Assembly (NCBI GenBank): GCA_002362105.1
Contig: DETD01000009.1
Location: 1 to 16,281, forward strand
Length of the DNA: 16,281 nt
DNA from: Bacteroidales bacterium UBA3297
GTDB lineage: Bacteria > Bacteroidota > Bacteroidia > Bacteroidales > Paludibacteraceae
Direction: 5' to 3'
In this document: one piece after another, positions 7,477 to 14,546 of the stretch
Layout: every line of letters starts with the position of its first letter
How positions within the stretch are numbered: the first letter of the stretch is position 1
Position numbers and translations under genes: made by a program
Notes under the pieces: model-generated
Told to the model about the DNA's origin: nothing
The model's database searches: none
What the model saw: only the letters and a program-made list of their open reading frames with translations

Positions 7477-7854
7477 ATGAGGAAAATAATAGAAACTCAG
7501 TCGGCTCCTGCCGCAATCGGTCCTTATAGTCAGGCGGTTATAATCGATTCATTCCTCTATGCATCGGGTCAGTTGGGTATTAATCCCCAAACAGGTAATT
7601 TAGAGGGTGATACTATTCAGTCACAAACTAAACAATCGCTCAGTAATATCAAGGCTATTCTGGCAGAAGCAGAGATGGATTTTTCAAACGTTGTCAAGAC
7701 CACAGTTTTCCTTTCCGATATTGCGTTGTTTGCCGACTTCAATGCGGTTTACAGCGAGGCGTTCCCAAATAACGCCCCTGCACGCTCGTGCGTAGCCGTT
7801 AAGGGGTTGCCAAAAAATGCGTTAGTGGAAATTGAGGTTATTGCTCATAAGTAA
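7477..7854 (+). CDS. ridA: RidA family reactive intermediate/imine deaminase
   Basis: RidA proteins are small trimeric enzymes of the cytoplasm that hydrolyse reactive enamines and imines such as 2-aminoacrylate, formed by PLP-dependent dehydratases, to harmless keto acids. The protein has 125 residues, the family length. Seen motifs are APAAIGPYSQA (10-20), LYASGQLGINPQTG (27-40), the central LSNIKAILAEAEMDFSNVVK, and the C-terminal ARSCVAVKGLPKNALVEIE. In that last block, R103 corresponds to the carboxylate-binding arginine of active RidA members. The active-site arginine supports a true deaminase rather than an inactive paralogue. The glycogen synthase gene begins 3 nt after the stop codon, so the two are almost certainly translated from one mRNA. 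Confidence 0.95.
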   Translation: MRKIIETQSAPAAIGPYSQAVIIDSFLYASGQLGINPQTGNLEGDTIQSQTKQSLSNIKAILAEAEMDFSNVVKTTVFLSDIALFADFNAVYSEAFPNNAPARSCVAVKGLPKNALVEIEVIAHK

Positions 7855-7857
7855 AGT

Positions 7858-9651
7858 ATGAAAGAGAACGGGTATATTTTTGAAACTAGTTGGGAAGTTT
7901 GTAACAAAGTGGGTGGTATCTATACCGTCCTTTCTACTGTTGCCGCTTCTCTGAAGGCTGAATATGGTAATAATCTTTTCTATATTGGTCCAGATTTCCA
8001 TATCGAAAATTCACCTTTGTTTAAGGAAGATACCAAGCTTTATGCCGATTGGGTAAAAGCAGCGGCTAGTGAGGGATTGAAACTCCGTGTGGGTACTTGG
8101 AACGTACCGGGCAATCCACAGGCTATTCTTGTCGACTTTCATGTGTTCGACGGCCAGAAGGGTGCTTTCCTCTACCAGTTGTGGACTGCTTACTCGATCG
8201 ACTCTATGAATATGGGGCAGGATTACGAGAACAGCATCATGTTCGGTTATGCTGCCGCAAAAGTGGTGGAAAGTTTTGGCAACTTCTACAAGATAGCCAA
8301 GGCTAAGACTGTGGCTCATTTCCATGAGTGGCAGACTGCAGCCGGTCTTCTTTATTTGAAGTTGAACAACCTGCCTTACAAGACGGTGTTTACTACACAC
8401 GCTACGACTGTAGGGCGCTCTATCTGCTTCAACAACAAGCAGCTATATCAGTATTTTAAAAACTATAATGGTGACCAGATGTCGTATGAACTGGAGGTTA
8501 AAGCCCAGCATGCGGTTGAAAAACATGGCGCACTGAAGGCTGACTGTTTCACTACTGTCAGCGACATTACTGCACGCGAGTGCTTGCAATTGCTAGGCAA
8601 GGCTCCCGATGTAGTCACTCCTAACGGGTTTGAGGCTGGTTTCGTTCCTAAGGGCAGCAAGTTTACGCAGGTCCGCAACGAGGCCCGTGCTTCCCTGAAG
8701 AAGGTGGCTGAAACCCTGATGGGCTATCCGTTGGCCGACGATGCCCTCTTTGTCGGAATTGGCGGCCGTTTGGAATACCGGAACAAAGGTATCGACGTGT
8801 TTATTGAAGCTATGCGCGCCTTGAACCAGGAAATCAACCTGAAAAGGCAGATTGTGGCTTTCATTATGGTGCCTGATTGGATAAACGGACCACGTAAAGA
8901 TTTACAGGAAAAACTGTTGAACCCTAAGCAGAAATACCAGTTCGCCGATGTAACTACCACTCACGAGTTGCACCAGCCGCAGTACGATGCCGTTCTGCAG
9001 GGTATCAACTACTTCCAACTGCATAACAACGAGAACGACAAGGTGAAAGTCTTCTTTGTTCCTTCTTACCTCGATGGTAACGATGGCATTTTCAACAAGG
9101 ACTATTACGACCTGCTTATCGGACTCGACATTACGGTCTTCCCTTCTTATTACGAACCATGGGGCTATACGCCTATGGAGAGTGCCGCTTTCAGCATTCC
9201 GACTATCACGACCGACCTTACGGGCTTCGGCTTGTGGGTTAGCAAGGGTGTTGAACCTATTACGAATGGTGTTGCCGTGCTTCACCGCGACGACAACAAC
9301 AGGGGTGAATTGGTTGAGGCCATTAAGAACGAAATCGTAAACTTCTCTATGCTTAGTGCCAAACAGGTCGACGAGTGCCGCGCCAAGGCTAAGAAAATAG
9401 CCGACAACGCTGCCTGGAATGACTTTGTTGTTTACTATAAAAAGGCTTTTGCCTTTGCTAAAGGTGAAAAATTCGAGTCTGACGAATCTGCAAAGAAGAA
9501 GGCACCGGCAAAAAAAGTTGTTGCTGAAAAGAAGTCTTCTGCCAAGGCTGCCTCTTGTAAAGCCAAAACCACTACTACGGAAGGAAAAACGGCCAAGGCT
9601 GTAAAAGAGCCGAAGTCTGCCGCTAAAAAGCCTTCTGCAAAATCTAAGTAA
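7858..9651 (+). CDS. Glycogen synthase, GT3 family, with Lys/Ala-rich C-terminal tail
   Basis: The enzyme extends alpha-1,4-glucan chains by transferring glucose from a nucleotide sugar. The protein has 597 residues. The GT3 (animal/fungal-type) signature is clear: the N-terminus FETSWEVCNKVGGIYTVL (8-25), a HFHEWQTAAGLLYLK block, and FPSYYEPWGYTPMESAAF (428-445) with the acidic residues E433 and E441 that correspond to the catalytic ExxxxxxxE region. GT3 enzymes commonly use UDP-glucose, whereas most bacterial glycogen synthases are GT5 and use ADP-glucose. The donor here cannot be read from sequence. The catalytic part ends near residue 535, and the last 60 or so residues are low-complexity Lys/Ala/Ser (AKKKAPAKKVVAEKK and similar), unlike the rest. 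The gene starts 3 nt after ridA and is followed 33 nt later by the phosphorylase gene. Confidence 0.95.
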   Translation: MKENGYIFETSWEVCNKVGGIYTVLSTVAASLKAEYGNNLFYIGPDFHIENSPLFKEDTKLYADWVKAAASEGLKLRVGTWNVPGNPQAILVDFHVFDGQKGAFLYQLWTAYSIDSMNMGQDYENSIMFGYAAAKVVESFGNFYKIAKAKTVAHFHEWQTAAGLLYLKLNNLPYKTVFTTHATTVGRSICFNNKQLYQYFKNYNGDQMSYELEVKAQHAVEKHGALKADCFTTVSDITARECLQLLGKAPDVVTPNGFEAGFVPKGSKFTQVRNEARASLKKVAETLMGYPLADDALFVGIGGRLEYRNKGIDVFIEAMRALNQEINLKRQIVAFIMVPDWINGPRKDLQEKLLNPKQKYQFADVTTTHELHQPQYDAVLQGINYFQLHNNENDKVKVFFVPSYLDGNDGIFNKDYYDLLIGLDITVFPSYYEPWGYTPMESAAFSIPTITTDLTGFGLWVSKGVEPITNGVAVLHRDDNNRGELVEAIKNEIVNFSMLSAKQVDECRAKAKKIADNAAWNDFVVYYKKAFAFAKGEKFESDESAKKKAPAKKVVAEKKSSAKAASCKAKTTTTEGKTAKAVKEPKSAAKKPSAKSK

Positions 9652-9684
9652 GAATAATAATAATTAAGATAAAATTTATTGCTA

Positions 9685-12252
9685 ATGGAAATTTCAACTA
9701 ACCGTGTCAACTGCCCTGATTGGAGAGCAATCAGCACTAAGGGTAAAGTTCCTGCTAAATTGTCTAAGCTCGACGAGCTTGGCCGTAACATTTGGTGGGT
9801 GTGGAACAACAAGGTAACAGATATCTTCAACGACATTGACCCTGAAACTTGGGAAAGATGTGGTAAAAACCCTGTTACGTTCCTTGAACAGGCACCGATT
9901 GAGAAACTCGACGCTGTTGTTACGGATGCTAAGAAAATGGCTGCTATCGACGCCGTTTACGATGAGTTCAAAGCCTATATGAGCGCTAAGAAGGACCCTA
10001 AGAAGCCTTCTATCGCATATTTCTCTATGGAATACGGTCTGACCGACGTTATTAAAATTTACTCTGGTGGTCTTGGCGTGCTTGCCGGCGACTACTTGAA
10101 GGAGGCGTCTGACCGCAATTTCGACCTTACTGCTGTCGGTTTCCTTTACCGTTACGGCTATTTTACTCAGTCGCTGTCGGTTGAGGGTAACCAGATTGCT
10201 GTTTACGAGCCACAAGATTTCACTAAGCTCCCTTTGGAGCAGGTGCTCGAAAAGGATGGCTCTCCAATGTTGTTGGAGGTTCCTTTCTACGACCGTGTGA
10301 TTTATGCTAACGTTTGGAAGGTTTCTGTTGGCCGTGTGCCTCTCTACCTGATGGATACCGATGTTGAAAAGAACAGCGAATGGGACCGTGCCATTACCCA
10401 CCAGCTTTATGGTGGCGACTGGGAAAACCGCTTGAAGCAGGAATATATGTTGGGTATTGGTGGTATCTACCTCCTCAAGAAACTCGGCATCAAGAAAGAG
10501 GTTTACCACTGCAACGAGGGTCACGCTGCCCTTATCAACTTGCAGCGTATGGTTGACTTCATCAAGGAAGACGGCTTGAACTTCACTCAGGCGTTGGAGG
10601 CTTCCCGCGCTTCTTCGCTCTATACCGTACACACTCCGGTCCCTGCTGGTCACGACCGCTTCGACGAGGGCTTGTTCGGCAAGTATATGTACAAGTTCCC
10701 TGAAATGCTCGGTATTTCTTGGGACGATTTGATGGACCTCGGTCGTGAGAACGCTGGCGACAAGGGCGAGAAGTTCTCGATGAGCGTGTTCGCCTGCCGT
10801 ACCTGCCAAGAGAGCAACGGCGTTAGCTGGTTGCACGGTGTTGTGTCTCGCAAGATGTTCGCTCCTATTTGGAAGGGCTACTTCCCTGAAGAACTCCACG
10901 TTGGCTATGTTACCAATGGTGTGCACATGCCTACTTGGGCTGACCAGAAGTGGAAAGACCTTTACGAACGTGTGTTCAAGAAGGGTTACATGGATCACCA
11001 GTCTGACGAAGAAATTTGGAAGGCTATCTATAATGTGCCTGACGAGGAAATCTGGAACATTAAGCTCGCGCTTAAGCAGCGTTTGCTTAACTTCATCCAG
11101 AACAAGTACCGCAATGGCTGGTTGAAGAACGAGGCTAATCCTTCTCTTATCATGGAGATCCTCGACAAGGTGAACCCTAAGGCGTTGACTATTGGTTTCG
11201 GCCGTCGTTTCGCTACTTACAAGCGTGCTCACCTGCTCTTTACCGACCTCGACCGTTTGGCTAAGATCGTTAACAACGAGCACTATCCGGTTCAGTTCAT
11301 CTTCACTGGTAAGGCACACCCAGCCGATGGTGCAGGTCAGGGCCTTATCCGCCGTATCGTTGAAATCTCTCGTATGCCTCAGTTCCAGGGTAAGATCCTC
11401 TTCCTCGAGAACTACGACATGGCATTGGCTAAGATTTTGATTTCAGGTGTTGATATCTGGTTGAACAACCCAACCCGTCCGCTCGAAGCATCAGGTACAT
11501 CTGGTGAAAAGGCTTTGATGAACGGTGTTGTTAACTTCTCAGTACTTGACGGTTGGTGGCTTGAAGGTTACCGCGAAGGTGCCGGTTGGGCGCTTACCGA
11601 AAAGCGTACATTCGACAACCAGGGCTTGCAGGACCAGCTCGACGCTGCTACTATCTACCGCTTGCTCGAGAACGAGATTGTGCCTAAGTACTATGCGACT
11701 AACAGCTATGGCTACTCGCCTGAATGGATTCAGGTTATCAAGAACTCTATCGCTAAGATTGCTCCTAATTATACTACTACCCGTATGATTGAGGACTATA
11801 ACGAGCGTTTCTATACCAAGCTGGCTAAGCAGTACAAACTCATCTCCGACAACAATTTCGCCAATGCGAAGAAGTTGGCCGACTGGAAGGTGAAGGTGAA
11901 TAACGTTTGGGACAGCATTGAAATTGTTTCTACCAATATTTCTGAGGCTGTCAACCATATCCCTACTGTAGGTTCTAGCTTCAGCCTGACTGCTGTTATC
12001 GATGTTAAGGACCCTGAGTTGGTGAACAGTTTTGGTGTAGATGCGGTTATCATTAAGAAGAACGATAAGAACGAGGACGAACTCGACCGCGCTATCCCTG
12101 CCAAGTTGGTGAAGACCGAAGGCACTAAGCTGTTCTTCGAGGTGAAAGAGCGTGTGGAAAAGGCTGGCTCGTTCCGTGGCTGCTTCCGCTTGTTCCCAAC
12201 TTGCGACCTGTTGCCTAACCGCATGGGCTTCGCTTATGTACGCTGGTTCTAA
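9685..12252 (+). CDS. glgP: Alpha-glucan (glycogen/maltodextrin) phosphorylase, GT35
   Basis: This PLP enzyme releases glucose-1-phosphate from the non-reducing ends of alpha-1,4-glucans using phosphate. The protein has 855 residues from the ATG at 9685; an in-frame TTG at 9679 is less likely. An N-terminal DUF3417-like segment (about 20-110: ELGRNIWWVWNNKV) marks the alpha-glucan phosphorylase subfamily rather than the E. coli GlgP type. Catalytic-domain motifs include AYFSMEYGLTD, YSGGLGVLAGDYLKEASD, YHCNEGHAALI, TVHTPVPAGHDRF, FGRRFATYKRAHLL, and the PLP-lysine block EASGTSGEKALMNG with K609. The residue before the lysine is Glu (E608), where many relatives have Met. A C-terminal beta domain ends the protein. 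Codon choice is very uniform (AAC, TTC, GAC and CGT dominate), suggesting high expression. It is the last gene of the ridA-synthase-phosphorylase run. Confidence 0.96.
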   Translation: MEISTNRVNCPDWRAISTKGKVPAKLSKLDELGRNIWWVWNNKVTDIFNDIDPETWERCGKNPVTFLEQAPIEKLDAVVTDAKKMAAIDAVYDEFKAYMSAKKDPKKPSIAYFSMEYGLTDVIKIYSGGLGVLAGDYLKEASDRNFDLTAVGFLYRYGYFTQSLSVEGNQIAVYEPQDFTKLPLEQVLEKDGSPMLLEVPFYDRVIYANVWKVSVGRVPLYLMDTDVEKNSEWDRAITHQLYGGDWENRLKQEYMLGIGGIYLLKKLGIKKEVYHCNEGHAALINLQRMVDFIKEDGLNFTQALEASRASSLYTVHTPVPAGHDRFDEGLFGKYMYKFPEMLGISWDDLMDLGRENAGDKGEKFSMSVFACRTCQESNGVSWLHGVVSRKMFAPIWKGYFPEELHVGYVTNGVHMPTWADQKWKDLYERVFKKGYMDHQSDEEIWKAIYNVPDEEIWNIKLALKQRLLNFIQNKYRNGWLKNEANPSLIMEILDKVNPKALTIGFGRRFATYKRAHLLFTDLDRLAKIVNNEHYPVQFIFTGKAHPADGAGQGLIRRIVEISRMPQFQGKILFLENYDMALAKILISGVDIWLNNPTRPLEASGTSGEKALMNGVVNFSVLDGWWLEGYREGAGWALTEKRTFDNQGLQDQLDAATIYRLLENEIVPKYYATNSYGYSPEWIQVIKNSIAKIAPNYTTTRMIEDYNERFYTKLAKQYKLISDNNFANAKKLADWKVKVNNVWDSIEIVSTNISEAVNHIPTVGSSFSLTAVIDVKDPELVNSFGVDAVIIKKNDKNEDELDRAIPAKLVKTEGTKLFFEVKERVEKAGSFRGCFRLFPTCDLLPNRMGFAYVRWF

Positions 12253-12279
12253 TTCAGTTCGTAATTTTCAAATCTTTAT

Positions 12280-12314
12280 AAGCCTGGCTGATTTGTTCAG
12301 CCAGGCTTTTTTTT
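12280..12314 (+). terminator. Terminator of the ridA-glycogen run
   Basis: A perfect 12-bp stem, AAGCCTGGCTGA with TCAGCCAGGCTT, closes a 5-nt loop and is followed by a run of eight T. It lies 27 nt after the phosphorylase stop codon. Confidence 0.93.
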
Positions 12315-12321
12315 ATCTTTA
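12292..12321 (+). promoter_or_regulatory. Weak candidate promoter overlapping the preceding terminator
   Basis: TTTG at 12292-12295, in the loop of the preceding terminator, and TATCTTTA at 12314-12321 (seven of eight matches to TAnnTTTG) are 18 nt apart. Transcription would start near 12328, about 23 nt before the ATG at 12351. The overlap with the terminator makes chance a real possibility. Confidence 0.3.
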
Positions 12322-12350
12322 CGGATATATTTTATCAATTATTTGGTTTT

Positions 12351-13133
12351 ATGTCGAGGTTATTCGTTTTATTAAGTGTCCTGTCTTTTTCCGTAAGCCT
12401 TGGTGCACACGGCGTTGAGGGTGAATGGAGTGTGGAGTCGCTAACCCATCGCGACTTCTGCCGCTCGCATACAATCCTTATGGCTGATGGTGTCGACGCC
12501 GCTGGCGTCCGATTTGCCCATGGGAAAATCTATTGCAACGATTCTGTGCTGGGGGCATACAAAGTCCTTCACGATACGCTGGTCCTTTTCCGAAACCAGG
12601 CCGATGTGGATAGCAAAAGGGAGGAATTGCGTGCCAGGGTGGAACAGCTGGCGGCCGACGCGTCTTTCCTATCCCTGCAGAATACTGATGCAGACGAATA
12701 CCGAAAACGCGAGTTCAAAGAGTTGGAGCGTGAGGTGTCGGCTTTTGCCGCCGATACGCTTCTGCTTGCAGCTAGTTCGTCTGGTAACACATTGCTGGCG
12801 CTTTACGATAATAGTTACAAACTGGTCAAACCTCCTTTCGATGTGGCTTTCTACCTTCGCAGGAAAGGAACAGACGAGAGCATCAACACCGACAATGACC
12901 TCGTTGGCCTTTGGTCTCATATATTCGACGCTTGGCGCTTGACTGTTGACCTGAGGCCGGATAAGACATTCAGCCTGAAAAACTATATCGGGAACGAGGA
13001 GAAATTCTCAGAAACAGGACGGTTTGAGGGTGAGTATCTGGTTTTTGCCAAAAACGAGAAGTTACGCTTTCTTGTTGCCAGGCGTTTCGCGCTTTTGAAG
13101 GTTGAAGACCAGGCGCTCAAATTGCTGCGGTAA
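12351..13133 (+). CDS. Unrecognised exported protein with two GxWS-starting segments
   Basis: I do not recognise this 260-residue protein. The N-terminus (MSRLFVLLSVLSFSVSLGAHG) is a signal peptide, so it probably acts in the periplasm or outside the cell. There is no lipobox Cys near the cleavage site. Two stretches begin in a similar way: VEGEWSVESL at 22-31 and LVGLWSHIFD at 184-193. Each is followed by predicted short strands. The second half (WRLTVDLRPDKTFSLKNYIG, then ETGRFEGEYLVF) resembles the beta-hairpin pattern of lipocalin-like or META-like domains found in many Bacteroidota exported proteins. Between them lies a charged, probably helical segment (about 83-133) rich in Glu, Arg and Leu. 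It is a single gene with terminators on both sides. The reading frame and export are well supported. The fold is inference. Confidence 0.8.
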   Translation: MSRLFVLLSVLSFSVSLGAHGVEGEWSVESLTHRDFCRSHTILMADGVDAAGVRFAHGKIYCNDSVLGAYKVLHDTLVLFRNQADVDSKREELRARVEQLAADASFLSLQNTDADEYRKREFKELEREVSAFAADTLLLAASSSGNTLLALYDNSYKLVKPPFDVAFYLRRKGTDESINTDNDLVGLWSHIFDAWRLTVDLRPDKTFSLKNYIGNEEKFSETGRFEGEYLVFAKNEKLRFLVARRFALLKVEDQALKLLR

Positions 13134-13165
13134 ACTGCGGTAGGGTGCCGGTTGGTGGATACAAT

Positions 13166-13198
13166 AAGGGGAGGCCGTTCTTGCGGCCTCCCCTTTTG
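13166..13198. terminator. Terminator between the exported protein gene and tRNA-Arg
   Basis: A perfect 12-bp stem (13166-13177 with 13184-13195) closes a 6-nt loop. On the plus strand the stem ends in CCCCTTTT, ending the exported-protein transcript. On the minus strand it lies 3 nt after the tRNA-Arg 3' end and is followed by only a weak T tract (CCTTATTGT). Confidence 0.85.
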
Positions 13199-13270
13199 TA
13201 TCTCCAGTAGGAATCGAACCTACATCTAAAGTTTAGGAAACTTTTGTTCTATCCGTTGAACTATGAAGAC
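13199..13270 (-). tRNA. tRNA-Arg (anticodon CCU)
   Basis: Read on the minus strand, this folds as a 72-nt tRNA without an encoded CCA; the genome has CAA after the discriminator A. The acceptor stem pairs GTCTTCA with TGGAGAT, including two G-U pairs. The D arm is GTTC/GAAC, and the anticodon stem is AAAGT/ACTTT. The loop TTCCTAA carries CCU at 34-36. The T arm is GTAGG-TTCGATT-CCTAC. CCU reads the AGG arginine codon. It lies 48 nt downstream of lpxH on the same strand and has a good promoter candidate of its own. Confidence 0.95.
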
Positions 13271-13294
13271 AGTTGCCCGTTTCGTACAACGACG

Positions 13295-13326
13295 CAAAGA
13301 TAAGTAAAAAAGATTAAATTACCAAT
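13295..13326 (-). promoter_or_regulatory. Candidate promoter of tRNA-Arg at the end of lpxH
   Basis: On the minus strand, TATCTTTG (13302-13295) is a perfect TAnnTTTG match. ATTG (13326-13323) sits at the ideal 20-nt spacing as a near-match to the -33 TTTG. Transcription would start near 13288, about 18 nt before the tRNA. The -33 box lies inside the last codons of lpxH. Confidence 0.55.
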
Positions 13327-14098
13327 TTAACAACTTGAACTCGTTGCCATCGAACACACCGTAGGTGAATTTTGTAATCCATTCTCCCAATATCGCCATT
13401 GTCGCCTCTTTTCCCTCGTGTTCAAGTTTGAACAGCAACTCAATGTGCCGGTGTCCGAAAATATAGTAGTCGGTTTCAGGATGCTTGGCAAAGTGCTTTT
13501 TCGCCCATTGGATTTGGAATTCTTTTTCCTCGCCCAAAAATTCTTTTGCCTCCGAGTCTTTCTTCCGTTTGCGGTTCTTGTTCGACCATAGGTAGCCGAA
13601 CCACATCGTAACGTCGGGATGTATCCATCTGAAACACCATTGGGCGAATTTGTTGCGGAAAAACTTGCGCATAAAGTAGAACGACAGGCTGGGGTCGCCA
13701 CAGCCGTCGCCGTGCTCCATGTAGAAGCGCTTGCCCATAATGTTGCCGATCCATTCGTCTGGTACAATGGTGCATCCGCACTCTTTCTCTAAATAGTCCA
13801 GCATCCACATATCGTGGTTGCCGTAGAAGATGTAGACGGGAATGCCGCTGTCGGTAAATTCGGCCACCTTGCCCAAGAAGCGCACAAATCCCTTTGGCAC
13901 CACCGTGCGGTATTCGTACCAGTAGTCGAACATGTCTCCCAGTAAGAAGAGGGCACCGCAGTCGGACTTTATGCTGTCCATCCATGCGCAGAAACGTTGC
14001 TGCGACGCTATAGGGGTGTCGTACAACTCCAGGCCGAAATGGGCGTCGCTGGCAAAGTAGACTTTCTTTCCTGCTGCTATGTTCAGGGTGCTGTTCAT
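13319..14098 (-). CDS. lpxH: LpxH-type UDP-2,3-diacylglucosamine diphosphatase
   Basis: LpxH removes UMP from UDP-2,3-diacylglucosamine to give lipid X, an early step of lipid A synthesis at the cytoplasmic face of the inner membrane. The 259-residue protein has all five calcineurin-like metallophosphoesterase motifs: SDAHFG (D18, H20), GDMFDYW (D55), GNHD (N94, H95), HGD (H129) and GHRH (H216, H218). The DAHFG form is typical of the LpxH/LpxH-like group in Bacteroidota. A basic patch KNRKRKK (174-180) may contact membrane lipid. The gene starts 19 nt after the DUF59 gene stop, so the two are probably co-transcribed with cardiolipin synthase. An LpxG/LpxH2-like paralogue with another phosphodiester substrate cannot be excluded. 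Confidence 0.88.
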   Translation of the reverse strand: MNSTLNIAAGKKVYFASDAHFGLELYDTPIASQQRFCAWMDSIKSDCGALFLLGDMFDYWYEYRTVVPKGFVRFLGKVAEFTDSGIPVYIFYGNHDMWMLDYLEKECGCTIVPDEWIGNIMGKRFYMEHGDGCGDPSLSFYFMRKFFRNKFAQWCFRWIHPDVTMWFGYLWSNKNRKRKKDSEAKEFLGEEKEFQIQWAKKHFAKHPETDYYIFGHRHIELLFKLEHEGKEATMAILGEWITKFTYGVFDGNEFKLLNW

Positions 14099-14117
14099 TT
14101 TGTCGTCTGCTATACTG

Positions 14118-14516
14118 TTACATCAGGCCCAATTCCAATTTGGCTTCGTCGCTCATCATGCTTTGGTCCCACAGGGGCTCGAATACTATTTGCACAATGG
14201 TCTTGCTTACACCTTCTACCGAGTCTACTTTCTGTGTAACGTCTTCCACAATAAAGTCAGCAGCCGGACAGTTCGGTGCGGTCAGCGTCATCTGTATCGT
14301 CACTTGGCGTCCGTCTTCGCCCTCTTTCTGGTCGTCTACGTCAATACGGTAAATCATACCGAGGTCGTACACGTTGACGGGGATTTCAGGGTCGTAGACC
14401 GTACGCAACATGTTTACAATCTTCTCCTCCAGCTCTAAAAACTGGTTGATGTTGCCTTCTACCTTCACGGCGCCTTCGCCAGTTTCCGGGGTGTTCTTTA
14501 TGTCGTTCTCTTCCAT
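14118..14516 (-). CDS. SufT/PaaD-like DUF59 (MIP18 family) Fe-S assembly protein
   Basis: MIP18-family proteins assist the maturation of iron-sulfur proteins in the cytoplasm; SufT is the standalone bacterial type. The protein has 132 residues. A charged, variable N-terminus (1-24) precedes the DUF59 fold. That fold shows the family signatures DPEIPVNVYDLGMIY (42-56) and TLTAPNCPAADFI (77-89), with the conserved cysteine C83. The C-terminal FEPLWDQSMMSDEAKLELGL is also typical. It has no fused SufE or ATPase domain. It lies between cardiolipin synthase (30-nt gap) and lpxH (19-nt gap) on the same strand. The lipid-enzyme context gives no clear client. Confidence 0.93.
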   Translation of the reverse strand: MEENDIKNTPETGEGAVKVEGNINQFLELEEKIVNMLRTVYDPEIPVNVYDLGMIYRIDVDDQKEGEDGRQVTIQMTLTAPNCPAADFIVEDVTQKVDSVEGVSKTIVQIVFEPLWDQSMMSDEAKLELGLM

Positions 14517-14546
14517 TTCGTTTTTATAAAGTGTTTGTGCCTGAAT

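Noticed and set aside
9478..9651. A separate small histone-like or nucleoid gene in the Lys/Ala-rich region
   Set aside because: The region is in the same frame as the glycogen synthase with no stop between them and no good internal start, so it is a tail and not a gene.
9679..9684. TTG start for the glucan phosphorylase
   Set aside because: The ATG two codons later is the likelier start, and nothing in the family needs the extra residues.
9694..11319. A 541-codon open frame on the minus strand opposite the glucan phosphorylase
   Set aside because: Its translation has no recognisable motif and is rich in Val, Leu, Glu and Arg as expected from the complement of a strongly codon-biased gene. 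The plus-strand gene has all GT35 motifs.
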